This document shows, piece by piece, positions 45,024-53,660 of a stretch of DNA of 64,000 nt. How positions within the stretch are numbered: position 1 is the first letter of the stretch; each line of letters begins with the position of its first letter. The notes beneath the pieces are model-generated. The model saw only the letters and a program-made list of their open reading frames with translations, searched no databases and was not told the DNA's origin. The DNA comes from Paenibacillus oryzae. GTDB lineage: Bacteria > Bacillota > Bacilli > Paenibacillales > Paenibacillaceae. The DNA lies in the NCBI RefSeq assembly GCF_001675045.1, contig NZ_LYPA01000032.1:119198-183197 (forward strand), in the 5' to 3' direction. A program made the translations under genes and the position numbers.

Positions 45024-45858
45024 TTTGCCCCTCCTTCCGCTTCCAGAACGCCGACTTGATGCCTTTTTCCTTGGCGCGTCCGTTCACCTTTGGAGTCAAT
45101 TCCTCGAATAATTTGGAAATGAGCGATTCTTCATTGATGTCTCGCACAATCATGCCGTTTAGCGATAGCGAAATTTGGCCCGTCTCCTCCGACACCGCGA
45201 TGGACAACGCGTCGCTTACCTCGCTGACGCCTATCGCCGCTCTATGCCTGGTGCCAAGCTCCTTGCTGATAAAAGGATTTTCCGACAGAGGCAAATAACA
45301 GCCCGCCGCCATGATCTGATTGCCCCGAATGATGACAGCTCCGTCATGCAGAGGCGTATTGGGCGTAAAAATATTAATGAGCAGCTCCGATGTAATACGC
45401 GATTCCATAGGCGTGCCGGACTCGATCAGCTCCGTTACTCCCGTCTGGCGCTCGAATACAATCAGTGCTCCGATTCTGCGCTTGGCCATATGCTGCACGG
45501 CCCGAATAACCTCGTCGATCTGCTCGCTCAAGGCATTCCGCTCCAGCGATGAGCCCCGCGAGAACAGGTTGCCGCGTCCCAGCTGCTCCAATGCCCGCCG
45601 CAGCTCCGGCTGAAACAAAATGAGCACGGTCACGATGCCAAAAGTGAACATCTGGTTCATCACCCATTTTAACGTATACAGGTTAAACCAGGTGCTGAGA
45701 CCCCAGGTGGCGATCAGAACAAACACGCCTTTCAGCAGCTGCACGGCACGCGTACCCCGGACAAGCAAAATCAATTTATAAATAATATAGCTGACAATGC
45801 CAACATCAATAATATCCTTAACCCAGTCATGCCAAGTTGAATCTGTAAAATAGCTCAT
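45016..45858 (-). CDS. cdaA: Diadenylate cyclase CdaA (DisA_N domain)
   Basis: 280 residues. Three membrane helices (about 17-85) precede the DAC domain with DGA (172-174) and RHR (204-206), the residues that bind ATP and metal in c-di-AMP synthesis. c-di-AMP controls potassium and osmolyte transport and cell-wall homeostasis. It is first of the cdaA-cdaR-glmM-cupin-glmS group. The rsiW terminator at 46029-46062 lies upstream, so this group has its own promoter, which I could not place with confidence. Confidence 0.98.
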   Translation of the reverse strand: MSYFTDSTWHDWVKDIIDVGIVSYIIYKLILLVRGTRAVQLLKGVFVLIATWGLSTWFNLYTLKWVMNQMFTFGIVTVLILFQPELRRALEQLGRGNLFSRGSSLERNALSEQIDEVIRAVQHMAKRRIGALIVFERQTGVTELIESGTPMESRITSELLINIFTPNTPLHDGAVIIRGNQIMAAGCYLPLSENPFISKELGTRHRAAIGVSEVSDALSIAVSEETGQISLSLNGMIVRDINEESLISKLFEELTPKVNGRAKEKGIKSAFWKRKEGQNG

Positions 45859-46028
45859 GCGCCAACCCCCAACTGCAGATCACATCTTGTCTCTATTATC
45901 GCATTTTAACTGTATTGTTTTCTACTTTTGGGTATAGAAATCCTCTATTTGCATTTAACTTTTTCCTGCGGCCCACTTATCTATTATCGCTAATACAGGG
46001 GCCATATTTCAAGTTTTCCAGACTTTCA

Positions 46029-46062
46029 CAAAAAAAAGCTCCCCATCCAACAGGGAAGCTTT
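46029..46062 (-). terminator. Terminator of sigW-rsiW
   Basis: AAAGCTTCCC / GGGGAGCTTT stem with a T8 run on the minus strand, 22 nt after the anti-sigma factor stop. Confidence 0.92.
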
Positions 46063-46083
46063 ACGTCGTTAAACGCTCATATT

Positions 46084-46731
46084 TCAGGATTTTGGCGATA
46101 TAGCTCCACCAAACGCAGAGGTCATTTTGTACCAGAACCAATCCAGCGCCTGATCAATTGTTCTGCTCTGTCCCGCTATATGTCCGGTTGATGCCAGCAC
46201 CATAGAGCCGTCGATTACCGTCACATTGCCTTTTACAGAGCCCTGCACTTCGATTATTCCATTCTCTACAGTCAAATTGCCTGCAAACTCCACGCCCTCC
46301 GGTACAATAACCGTATTGCCGTCAATGATGACATGCTGCAAATCCTCGCCGGATACAATCAGCTCCGTATCCTGATCCCACGAGGCCATCATGCTTCCAA
46401 GCATCACGAACAGGAATACAGCCGCTGCGGTAAGGCCGGGATATTTGTACAGAAACCGTACAAACGGACTGCGTTGCTTCTTTTTCGTGACCGGCAGCGA
46501 AGCCATGATTCGGCTCTTGAGTTCTCTGGAGGCCGCTTCGTCATACGGCACGGCAGGGCGCAATGCCTCAATCGCAAACATGGCTGCGGCATCCGTTTTC
46601 TCCAATTGCTCCAATTTCGCCTTGCATCCCGGACAACTTTTCAGATGGGCGTGCAGTTCATTTATTTCGTCCTTCGGCAAATCGCCGTCCAAATAATCAT
46701 GAATCCTGACATTGGCAACTTTGCAATCCAT
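46084..46731 (-). CDS. rsiW: Anti-sigma-W factor (zinc-finger, single membrane helix)
   Basis: 215 residues. The N-terminal anti-sigma zinc domain has His and paired Cys in HAHLKSCPGCKAKL. One membrane helix (YPGLTAAAVFLFVMLGSMMA) leads to an extracytoplasmic domain with a bactofilin-like repeat pattern (GIIEVQGSVKGNVTVIDGSM). As in B. subtilis RsiW, envelope stress would trigger proteolysis and free the ECF sigma factor encoded 190 bp upstream. A SigW-type promoter lies directly in front of this gene, giving it its own stress-responsive transcription. Confidence 0.93.
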   Translation of the reverse strand: MDCKVANVRIHDYLDGDLPKDEINELHAHLKSCPGCKAKLEQLEKTDAAAMFAIEALRPAVPYDEAASRELKSRIMASLPVTKKKQRSPFVRFLYKYPGLTAAAVFLFVMLGSMMASWDQDTELIVSGEDLQHVIIDGNTVIVPEGVEFAGNLTVENGIIEVQGSVKGNVTVIDGSMVLASTGHIAGQSRTIDQALDWFWYKMTSAFGGAISPKS

Positions 46732-46788
46732 AGCAGCCAGTCCTTTCTATCGTCCTCGCCATACAACTTGGCATAAAGCTTGTTATAG

Positions 46789-46816
46789 GATACGTTTCAC
46801 AAAATAGGATGTTTCA
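46789..46816 (-). promoter_or_regulatory. ECF (SigW-type) promoter in front of rsiW
   Basis: TGAAAC (46811-46816) - exactly 16 bp - CGTATC (46789-46794) on the minus strand equals the SigW consensus TGAAAC-N16-CGTA. It lies between the sigW stop and the rsiW start, 58 bp upstream of rsiW. Confidence 0.8.
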
Positions 46817-46924
46817 AATTTTCGCAAATTTTTTTTTGCCAAGCTCCCCATAGCCTTTTCCCCGCATCATAGGCCGGGTTTCAGCCCTCACTGACCGTTG
46901 GCCTTCGCTCATCCAGCCTGCTTC

Positions 46925-47491
46925 TTAGAGCTTGTGCTCCAGCTTTTTGCGCAAAAATTCCCGTCCCCGGTGAACCCGCGTTTTGATCGTTGTAACAGGC
47001 ATGCCCAAAATATCGCCAACCTCCTGCAGCGACAAATCCTGTATGTATCTCAGCATCATTACCGTCTTGTATTTCGGCGGCAGCGTCTCCATTGCTTGAT
47101 GGATGATGCGTTGCGTATCGGACAAAATAAGCTCGGATTCCGGAGTCCGATTGTCTCCCGGAATCATTGAATAACCGTCCAGCCCCTCGTATTCGCTGGA
47201 TTCGGCATCCAGGGAATACGTCGGCCTTCGCTTGCGCAGGCGATCTATACACAAATTGGTGGCAATCCGGTAAATCCACGTTGAAAATTTCAAATTATCG
47301 TCATACCGATCCAAATTTTTATGTACGCGAAGAAAGGTGTCCTGTACGACATCCTCCGCTTCCTGCCTATTGTTCAACATTCGGTAAGCCATATGAAAAA
47401 GCTTGTCCTGGTAAAGCTCAACAAGCTCCTCGAAAGCCCGCTGATCCCCCTTAAGGGCCAACCTAGCGAGCTGGTTCTCCAGCATGTTCAC
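46925..47491 (-). CDS. sigW: ECF RNA polymerase sigma factor, SigW type
   Basis: 188 residues from a GTG at 47491, 10 nt after GGAGG; the frame stays open to 47584 but the extra residues are hydrophobic and lack a ribosome site. Region 2 (about 10-75) reads FEELVELYQDKLFHMAYRML and EAEDVVQDTFLRVHKNLDRY; region 4 (about 125-180) reads MLRYIQDLSLQEVGDILGMP. It directs transcription of envelope-stress genes and heads the sigW-rsiW-cdaA-cdaR-glmM-glmS block. SigW is assigned by this synteny. Confidence 0.93.
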   Translation of the reverse strand: MNMLENQLARLALKGDQRAFEELVELYQDKLFHMAYRMLNNRQEAEDVVQDTFLRVHKNLDRYDDNLKFSTWIYRIATNLCIDRLRKRRPTYSLDAESSEYEGLDGYSMIPGDNRTPESELILSDTQRIIHQAMETLPPKYKTVMMLRYIQDLSLQEVGDILGMPVTTIKTRVHRGREFLRKKLEHKL

Positions 47492-47602
47492 CTTGTCTTT
47501 TCCTCCAAACGTCATACCAGCCGTTGTCCACTTTTCAACCAATAAAAAAATGGTAATGCACACAGCTTGAAAAAGCAAGAGCATTGATGCCTTTAGATAT
47601 CA

Positions 47603-47670
47603 CAAAAATAAGCCGCCCCGCTTTTGGAGGTCCGTTTCTCCGCCAAATCGGGTCTGCGGAAGAGCGGCTT
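47603..47670 (-). terminator. Terminator of the HtrA-like gene
   Basis: AAGCCGC / GCGGCTT closing stem around an internal hairpin, followed by TTATTTTTG on the minus strand. It lies about 90 nt after the protease stop. Confidence 0.65.
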
Positions 47671-47728
47671 TCTTTCAAAGCGAGGGGGCTTGGCTGCTGC
47701 CAGTTCATTTTTTTAAAGTTCCATTATT

Positions 47729-47765
47729 GGCAATCTGTTATACATCATCGGCAATCTGTTATACA
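47729..47765. repeat. 21-bp-period tandem repeat at the 3' end of the protease gene
   Basis: GGCAATCTGTTATACA occurs at 47729-47744 and again at 47750-47765. The second copy contains the stop codon of the protease, so the duplication sits exactly where the coding sequence ends early. Confidence 0.85.
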
Positions 47766-49117
47766 GCGCCGCCTTTCAGGCCGTCCAGCACCTCCAGAAT
47801 CGTGGTTGTGGGGATTGCGAAGCCGATGCCCTGCGCCTCGGCGTTCACCGCTGTATTGATGCCGATTACTTCACCGTTTTCATTCAGCAGCGGACCGCCG
47901 GAATTGCCGGGATTAATGGAAGCGTCCGTTTGCAGCAAATGCTCGTATACCTGCTCGCTGCCATCTTCATTTTGAATGTTAATTGGCCGCTCCTTGGCAC
48001 TTAATACTCCCATCGTCAATGTATGGTCAAAGCCATAGGGGTTGCCGATTGCCAGCACCCAATCGCCAATGGCTGTCTGATCGGAGCTGCCGAGCTTCAG
48101 CGAAGGAAAATCCTTGCCATCGGGGCTGGTTACTTTAAGTACGGCCAAATCCAGCTCTTTGCTGGAGCCCATCACTTGTGCGTCCAGCGGCTGGTCATAC
48201 CCTTCCACCGTTACCTTCAATTGCGAGGCGCCGGATATAACATGTTCATTCGTCAGGATATAGCCCGACTTATCGAAGAAAAAGCCCGTTCCCGAACCCA
48301 TTAGCGTAAGCTCGCCAGTTTCGCTTTGCTCCTGCTGCTGTTGCTGCCCGCCGCCGCGTCCCGGAAAACCCCCGCCGCCAAGGAATTGGCGGAGCGCATC
48401 CAGATTCCCGTAGCCGCTATTTTGAACAACGCCGTAGTTTTCGATTTTCACGACAGCCGGACTGGCCTGGTTATAAACGTCGGCAATCCCCTTGTCCGTG
48501 CTGAAGGATGCCGTTGTCAGTCCCGCTCCATTACCATTCAATGCGCTTGAAGCCGCTTTTGCCGCAGTTCCAGACTGGGCAGCGCCGCCTGTAAACAAGT
48601 TGGCCTTGTCCGCTCCATAAGCCAGGCCGCCGATCATGAGCGCCCCCGCCATAAAAGCGGCTGCCAGAGGCGTAATGGCTTTGCGTTTTGGACGTGGAGC
48701 GCGCAAATGCTTCACTTCCTTATAATAAGCTTCAAAGCGGTCCTGAACTGCTGGAGACTCGGCTTCCACATCGGCCGTATTTGCCGTGCCAGCCGCGCTT
48801 GCGTTTGCGGCTTGCTCCGCACCTGTTGCTTGCTCCCATCCAGGTCCTTGCTGCGCTCGTGCTATTTTCTCTGCAAATGCTGAATGCTCCGCTCCCAGTC
48901 CTTGCTGCGCACCTGCTGCTTGCTGCAACCCGGCTTCTTGATTCACTGCCTCTGGTTGCTCCATTCCCGTTGCTTGTCCGACTTCTGCTGTTTTCTCCAA
49001 TTCAGCGGTGTTCAGTATGTCCGTTTGAGCCTTGTCCTCGTAACGCGCAGTCTCTTTCGCGTTGTTGTTTCCTTTATTGTCATCTGGCAGCATGCCGTCT
49101 TCTGTATAATGCTTCAT
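47759..49117 (-). CDS. HtrA/DegP-like membrane-anchored serine protease without visible PDZ domain
   Basis: 452 residues from the ATG at 49117 (9 nt after AGGAGG). The N-terminal 140 residues are cytoplasmic, rich in Gln/Ala/Glu with loose QxAGAQQG-type repeats. A membrane helix follows (about 148-168), then an extracytoplasmic trypsin-like domain with His292 (TNEHVISGA), Asp323 (ELDLAVLKV) and Ser406 (GNSGGPLL). Relatives end in a PDZ domain, but this one stops at GIGFAIPTTTILEVLDGLKG GAV, right after the protease fold. A tandem repeat covers that stop. TTTAAG direct repeats upstream may bind an OmpR-family regulator. Confidence 0.9.
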   Translation of the reverse strand: MKHYTEDGMLPDDNKGNNNAKETARYEDKAQTDILNTAELEKTAEVGQATGMEQPEAVNQEAGLQQAAGAQQGLGAEHSAFAEKIARAQQGPGWEQATGAEQAANASAAGTANTADVEAESPAVQDRFEAYYKEVKHLRAPRPKRKAITPLAAAFMAGALMIGGLAYGADKANLFTGGAAQSGTAAKAASSALNGNGAGLTTASFSTDKGIADVYNQASPAVVKIENYGVVQNSGYGNLDALRQFLGGGGFPGRGGGQQQQQEQSETGELTLMGSGTGFFFDKSGYILTNEHVISGASQLKVTVEGYDQPLDAQVMGSSKELDLAVLKVTSPDGKDFPSLKLGSSDQTAIGDWVLAIGNPYGFDHTLTMGVLSAKERPINIQNEDGSEQVYEHLLQTDASINPGNSGGPLLNENGEVIGINTAVNAEAQGIGFAIPTTTILEVLDGLKGGAV

Positions 49118-49197
49118 GGCTCTCATCCTCCTATAATTATGAATGAATTCAATTGATATCGACGTCGTATGTGATGTCTCTATCATGAAGGAGATTC

Positions 49198-49214
49198 CTT
49201 AAACCATTCTTAAA
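49198..49214 (-). promoter_or_regulatory. Direct TTTAAG repeats upstream of the protease gene
   Basis: The minus strand reads TTTAAGAATGGTTTAAGG: two TTTAAG half-sites 11 bp apart, the spacing used by OmpR/PhoB-family response regulators. It lies about 80 bp before the protease start. Regulator unknown. Confidence 0.4.
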
Positions 49215-49245
49215 GCGGAATTAGGCGCACCTAAAAAAATCCCCA

Positions 49246-49284
49246 TTCTTTTGCGCTACTCTTATGCGCTATTCTTATGCGCTC
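49246..49284 (+). repeat. Three tandem 13-bp repeats
   Basis: TTCTTTTGCGCTA, CTCTTATGCGCTA and TTCTTATGCGCTC follow one another without gaps. Each carries TGCGCT, close to the operator-like TGCGCTCA of the fructose operon promoter at 55572. They lie in the 555-bp gap between the protease and the ptsI gene. Confidence 0.7.
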
Positions 49285-49305
49285 AAAAAAGTGGAGGCAA
49301 CTTTA

Positions 49306-49383
49306 ATGACTAGTGAATGCGGACATCTATGTCCTTTAAAAGCTTATGTTTGCAGAATGCCCGTTTGTAAAGGACATCGGTGA
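49306..49383 (+). other. Possible 25-residue Cys-rich peptide or structured RNA
   Basis: GGAGG lies 8 nt before an ATG that opens MTSECGHLCPLKAYVCRMPV CKGHR, with four Cys in 25 codons. The same stretch holds a perfect 10-bp inverted repeat, ATGTCCTTTA / TAAAGGACAT, spanning 49329-49376. Either a peptide gene or a folded RNA is possible, or neither. Confidence 0.35.
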
Positions 49384-49580
49384 CCGTAAAACCCCATTTT
49401 TGCGCGATTTTTTGCCATTTTTGAATGCTGGCGGACATGGGCGTCCGTTAGCTGGTGAATAACTAACTTTTGGGGGCTTTAACGGTCAAAAATGACCGAC
49501 TGGGCACAGGAGCAGCGCGCAACTTGCTGGCTATCAGACTACACGCCGCTACTTGCTGGCTCCAGAGGATTACTGATAAC

Positions 49581-49631
49581 AAAAAAGCGATGCCCAGCCA
49601 CCCCAAGGGGGCAGCCAAACACCGCTTTTTT
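49581..49631 (-). terminator. Terminator of the fructose PTS operon
   Basis: AAAAAAGCG / CGCTTTTTT outer stem enclosing a CCCCTTGGGG hairpin, with TTTTTTG on the minus strand, 42 nt after the EI stop. Confidence 0.88.
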
Positions 49632-49672
49632 AAATTAGCCACAGAATCTATCCAACGATAGCTGTCAATAAC

Positions 49673-51409
49673 TCAGCTTTGCTGAAAATTCGCCAAAGCC
49701 TGCCGGATTTCCGCCGCCGTATCCAGCTCCAGCAGCTTCGCTGCAAATGCCTTGCACTGGGTCTGATTCAGTCCGCGCACCGCCGCTTTGACGCGATGGA
49801 GAGACCCTGATGCCATGCTCCATTCATTCAGTCCCAGCCCGAGAAGCAGGGGAGCGGCGGACGGGTCGCCTGCCATGCTGCCGCACATGCCGGTCCATTT
49901 TCCATGGCGGGCAGCGGCGTCGATAACCGTTTTGATCAGACCAATAACGGCCGGGTGGAAATAATCGTATAAATAAGCGACCTTTTCGTTCATCCGGTCC
50001 ACTGCGACCGTATATTGGACAAGATCATTAGTGCCGATACTGAAAAAATCAACCTCTCTCGCCAGTCGATCCGCAAGCAGCGCGGCGGATGGCACCTCAA
50101 TCATGACGCCAACCTCCATAAAAGCGGGAATCTCAGCGCCCTCCGCGGCAAGCTGGGTACGCGCCTCCTCGTAAAGCTCCTTGGCCGCCCGCCACTCCTC
50201 CATGCCGGAAATCATCGGAAACATGATTTTGACCGTGCCATGCGCACCTGCCCTGATCATCGCACGAAGCTGCGTCAGCAGCAGCTCGCGGCGGTCCAGA
50301 CATAGCCGGATCGCACGGTAGCCGAGGAAGGGGTTCATCTCCTTGGGCAGGTCGAGATAAGGCAGCTCCTTGTCGCCGCCAATATCCAGCGTCCTGATGA
50401 CAACGGCATGGCCTTGCATAGCTGCGGCGGCCTCGCGGTATGCGCGGTATTGCTCCTCCTCAGAAGGCATCGCTCCCGTTCCCATAAATAAAAATTCAGT
50501 GCGGTACAGCCCAACGGCTTCCGCTCCTTTGGCAAGCAAGCCCGCCGCTTCTTGAGGGGTGCCGATGTTGGCAGCCAATTCAACAGTTACGCCGTCCAGC
50601 GTTACGGCAGGTAAATCGGCTAATGAACGCAAACGCTCCTGCTCTTCATTTTCAGCCAGGCTTCGCCCTTCAAATTCTGCTTTAGTCGATGCATTAGGAT
50701 GAAGCACACAACGTCCGGTGGTACCGTCGATAACCAGCTCGGCTCCATGCGGAATGTCGTCCACAGCCTCCCCTGCGCCCAGCACAGCCGCGATGCCGAG
50801 CGAGTTGGCCAGAATGGCCGTATGCGAGGTTTTGCCACCCATAGAGGTTACAAAACCAAGCACATATTGCTTGTCGAGCTGAACCGTGTCTGAGGGCGTC
50901 AAATCATCCGCCACAATAATGACCTGCTCCCGAATATCCTCCAGCCGCGCTCCCTGATGTTCGACGATATGGGAAATCAGCCTGGCTCCAACATCACGGA
51001 TATCGGCTGCCCGCTCCCTCATATATTCATTCGCCATCGCTTCAAACAAACCGGCGACCTGAGCGACTGTACGTTTTGCCGCTGTCTCTGCCGTCCAGCC
51101 CTCGCCCTCAACAAGCTTCCGCATCGGCGGGTAGAAGGAAGGATCGTTCAAAAAGCTGATTTGCCCTTTCAGAATCGCCGCCTTTTCCTCCCCGAGACTG
51201 TCCGAGGTTTTTTCGACGAGCGCTCCAAGCTCGGCCAAGCACTGCTCCTTCGCCAGCTCCAAACGCTTCAGCTCATGTTCGGCATCATCGTTTTTGGACT
51301 CCTCAATGGCCTCCAGCTTAAGCGGCTGGTAAACAAATGCTTTGCCAATCCGTATGCCCTCCGAGACGCCAAGCCCGTTAAACTGCTTTTCAGCCTGTGT
51401 GACCGACAT
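49673..51409 (-). CDS. ptsI: PTS enzyme I (PEP-protein phosphotransferase)
   Basis: 578 residues from the ATG at 51409 (8 nt after GGGAGG). It takes phosphate from PEP and passes it to HPr. The phosphohistidine loop is GGKTSHTAILANSLGIAAVL, the PEP-binding barrel has YRTEFLFMGTGAMPSEEEQY, and the end carries EVDFFSIGTNDLVQYTVAVD with GMCGSMAGDP. The HPr gene lies directly upstream and the fructose-specific EII genes before that, so the operon encodes the whole phosphate relay. Whether a second, general EI exists elsewhere cannot be seen here. Confidence 0.97.
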   Translation of the reverse strand: MSVTQAEKQFNGLGVSEGIRIGKAFVYQPLKLEAIEESKNDDAEHELKRLELAKEQCLAELGALVEKTSDSLGEEKAAILKGQISFLNDPSFYPPMRKLVEGEGWTAETAAKRTVAQVAGLFEAMANEYMRERAADIRDVGARLISHIVEHQGARLEDIREQVIIVADDLTPSDTVQLDKQYVLGFVTSMGGKTSHTAILANSLGIAAVLGAGEAVDDIPHGAELVIDGTTGRCVLHPNASTKAEFEGRSLAENEEQERLRSLADLPAVTLDGVTVELAANIGTPQEAAGLLAKGAEAVGLYRTEFLFMGTGAMPSEEEQYRAYREAAAAMQGHAVVIRTLDIGGDKELPYLDLPKEMNPFLGYRAIRLCLDRRELLLTQLRAMIRAGAHGTVKIMFPMISGMEEWRAAKELYEEARTQLAAEGAEIPAFMEVGVMIEVPSAALLADRLAREVDFFSIGTNDLVQYTVAVDRMNEKVAYLYDYFHPAVIGLIKTVIDAAARHGKWTGMCGSMAGDPSAAPLLLGLGLNEWSMASGSLHRVKAAVRGLNQTQCKAFAAKLLELDTAAEIRQALANFQQS

Positions 51410-51428
51410 TGCATATTCCTCCCCCCTC

Positions 51429-51701
51429 TTAAGCTTCGCCAAATCCGCTTTCGATCAATGCCGCCAATTGAGCCACCGCTTCCTGCTCATCCGGCCCGTC
51501 CGCTTCAATAAGAACAACCGCGCCCTTTTCCAGGCCAAGCGTCATCAAGTTCAGAATGCTTTTGGCATCCGCCGTTGTTGTTGTGCCCTCCGGCTTTAAC
51601 AGAATGGTGGATTGAAACTGAACCGCCTTTTCCGAAAATAGCTGGGCCGGACGAATATGAAATCCCGCTTCATTTTGAATCGTTGCTTTTTGTGCGTACA
51701 T
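51429..51701 (-). CDS. HPr-family phosphocarrier protein
   Basis: 90 residues. Active His15 in GFHIRPAQ receives phosphate from enzyme I. The regulatory serine site is AKSILNLM (Ser48), where HPr kinase would act to make the CcpA co-repressor. The HIRPAQ active loop departs from the usual HARPA/HLRPA form. It sits between the EIIA gene and ptsI in the fructose operon and is likely the dedicated phosphocarrier for this system, or the cell's only HPr. Confidence 0.94.
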   Translation of the reverse strand: MYAQKATIQNEAGFHIRPAQLFSEKAVQFQSTILLKPEGTTTTADAKSILNLMTLGLEKGAVVLIEADGPDEQEAVAQLAALIESGFGEA

Positions 51702-51772
51702 GCTTCTCAGCTCCTCCTTGTCTTATAAACGTTGTTTCAAAAAGTCGATATTTGAATCTGCCCTTATATCGT

Positions 51773-52225
51773 TTATATCGTTGCCAAAAGCTGCTTTAGC
51801 TGCTCCGCATCGGATACGGCCAGCAGGCTGGAACGAAAATCGTCGTCGATCAGCTTTCGGGACAAGGAGATCAGAATTTTCAGATGATCGTTGCCTGCCG
51901 CCGCTTCCGGCACCGCAATCATAAACACGGCCTGCACCGGCTGGCCGTCCAGCGACTGCCAGTCAACAGGCGACGCAAGCTTTGCAAAGGCAATGCCTGC
52001 CTGGGCGACGCCAGCCGACTTGCCGTGTGGAATGGCCACCTGAAAGCCGATTCCGGTCGAACCCGTGTTTTCGCGTGCCAATACGGCTTCCAAAAATGCT
52101 GCTTTGTCCGTAACAACGCCAGCAGCCTCGAGACTACGCACCATTTCGCCAATGATTTCGTTTTTATCCCCCGCCTTTAGCGGAATCTGAATGCTTTGTT
52201 CATTCAAAAGCTGAAGTATATTCAT
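51773..52225 (-). CDS. PTS fructose-type EIIA protein
   Basis: 150 residues of the mannitol/fructose EIIA domain, with phosphorylated His67 in VAIPHGKS and the start LLNEQSIQIPLKAGDKNEII. As a separate protein it accepts phosphate from HPr and passes it to the EIIB domain of the adjacent EIIBC. GGGAGG precedes the ATG. It follows the EIIBC gene by 28 bp. Confidence 0.95.
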   Translation of the reverse strand: MNILQLLNEQSIQIPLKAGDKNEIIGEMVRSLEAAGVVTDKAAFLEAVLARENTGSTGIGFQVAIPHGKSAGVAQAGIAFAKLASPVDWQSLDGQPVQAVFMIAVPEAAAGNDHLKILISLSRKLIDDDFRSSLLAVSDAEQLKQLLATI

Positions 52226-52253
52226 AAAAGTAACCTCCCGTTGTTTTGTGGAA

Positions 52254-53636
52254 CTATGCCGGATTATTGGACTTCAGCGGCTTTTTGAGCACGCTCAGCA
52301 TAACCGCCGTTACGACGGTGCCGATGACGATCGCCAGCGCATAAAGCCCTAGATGACTAACGGCGTTTGGAATGGGCAGTACAAAAATACCGCCGTGCGG
52401 AGCACGAAGTGTAGCTCCAAATGCCATCGACAAGGCTCCGGTAACCGCCGAGCCGGCTACAATCGACGGAATGACGCGAAACGGATCGCTTGCCGCAAAC
52501 GGGATAGCGCCTTCCGTAATAAAAGAAATGCCTAGAACGGATGCTGCTTTTCCCGCGTCTCTTTCTTCTTTTGTAAACTTGTTTTTGGCAATAAGCGTTG
52601 CCAGCCACAGACCAAGCGGCGGCGTCATGCCCGCTGCCATAACCGCGGCCATGGGACCAAATACATTGCTTGCAAGCAAGCCGACCGAAAACGTATACGC
52701 TGCTTTATTAACGGGACCGCCCATATCAAAAGCCATCATGGCCCCCAGCAGCAAACCAAGCAAAATCGCGTTGGTGGTGCCAAGCGCGGTCAGCCAATTG
52801 GTCAAACCGTCCATTATCGCTTTGACAGGCTCTCCGATAACATAAATCATTAATAAACCGGTTACCGCCGATGCAATCAGGGGGATGAGCAAAATCGGCT
52901 TTAGGCCTTCCAGATTGCGGGGCAGCTTAATATATTTTTTCAAAAACTGCGTTGTATATCCCGCCAGGAAACCTGCAAGGATGCCTCCCAGAAAGCCCGC
53001 TCCGATGGATGAGGCGAGCATGCCGCCGATCAACCCTGGAGCGAGGCCCGGTTTTTCAGCAATGGAAAAAGCAATAAATCCGGCAAGCACGGGCACCATC
53101 AGAGCAAATGCCGAATTTCCTCCGATATCCATCAGCGCCGCAGCAAATGTGCCTTCTACCTTGAAGGCCTCAATGCCAAACATAAAGGAAATAGCGATCA
53201 GCAAGCCGCCCGCAACAACTAGCGGCAGCATATGGGAAACGCCGGTCATCAGATGCTTGTAAGGACCGGAACGAGCCGAGCTTCGCTCCGATTTGGACTG
53301 CTCGACGCGTTTTACGTAATCATTGGCTACAGCCTCTTTAGCCAATGCTTCATCCAGCAAGCCCGCCGGATTTTTAATCGCTTGAGCAACAGGTACTCTC
53401 ACTACCGGTTTTCCGGCAAATCTAGATTCCAATACGTCCGTATCAGCCGCTACAATAATGGCATGAGCCTCGGAAATTTCCTGCTCGGACAATTCATTTT
53501 CAACGCCTACCGCGCCTCGGGTTTCTACTTTGAGAGAAATCTCTTTGGCTTTGGCCGCTTTTATTAATGATTCCGCCGCCATATACGTATGAGCTACGCC
53601 AGTCGGGCAAGCCGTAACTGCAAGAATTTTTTTCAT
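52254..53636 (-). CDS. fruA: PTS fructose-specific EIIBC component
   Basis: 460 residues from the ATG at 53636, 9 nt after GGAGG. The EIIB domain (1-100) has the phosphocysteine in [16 protein letters not shown] (Cys10). The EIIC domain (about 120-455) has eight to ten membrane helices with [20 protein letters not shown] and [20 protein letters not shown], the substrate-binding loops of fructose permeases. It imports fructose as fructose-1-phosphate, the substrate of the FruK kinase encoded 25 bp upstream. Confidence 0.96.
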   Translation of the reverse strand: MKKILAVTACPTGVAHTYMAAESLIKAAKAKEISLKVETRGAVGVENELSEQEISEAHAIIVAADTDVLESRFAGKPVVRVPVAQAIKNPAGLLDEALAKEAVANDYVKRVEQSKSERSSARSGPYKHLMTGVSHMLPLVVAGGLLIAISFMFGIEAFKVEGTFAAALMDIGGNSAFALMVPVLAGFIAFSIAEKPGLAPGLIGGMLASSIGAGFLGGILAGFLAGYTTQFLKKYIKLPRNLEGLKPILLIPLIASAVTGLLMIYVIGEPVKAIMDGLTNWLTALGTTNAILLGLLLGAMMAFDMGGPVNKAAYTFSVGLLASNVFGPMAAVMAAGMTPPLGLWLATLIAKNKFTKEERDAGKAASVLGISFITEGAIPFAASDPFRVIPSIVAGSAVTGALSMAFGATLRAPHGGIFVLPIPNAVSHLGLYALAIVIGTVVTAVMLSVLKKPLKSNNPA

Positions 53637-53660
53637 GAATGCCAACCTCCTCTATAGTCA

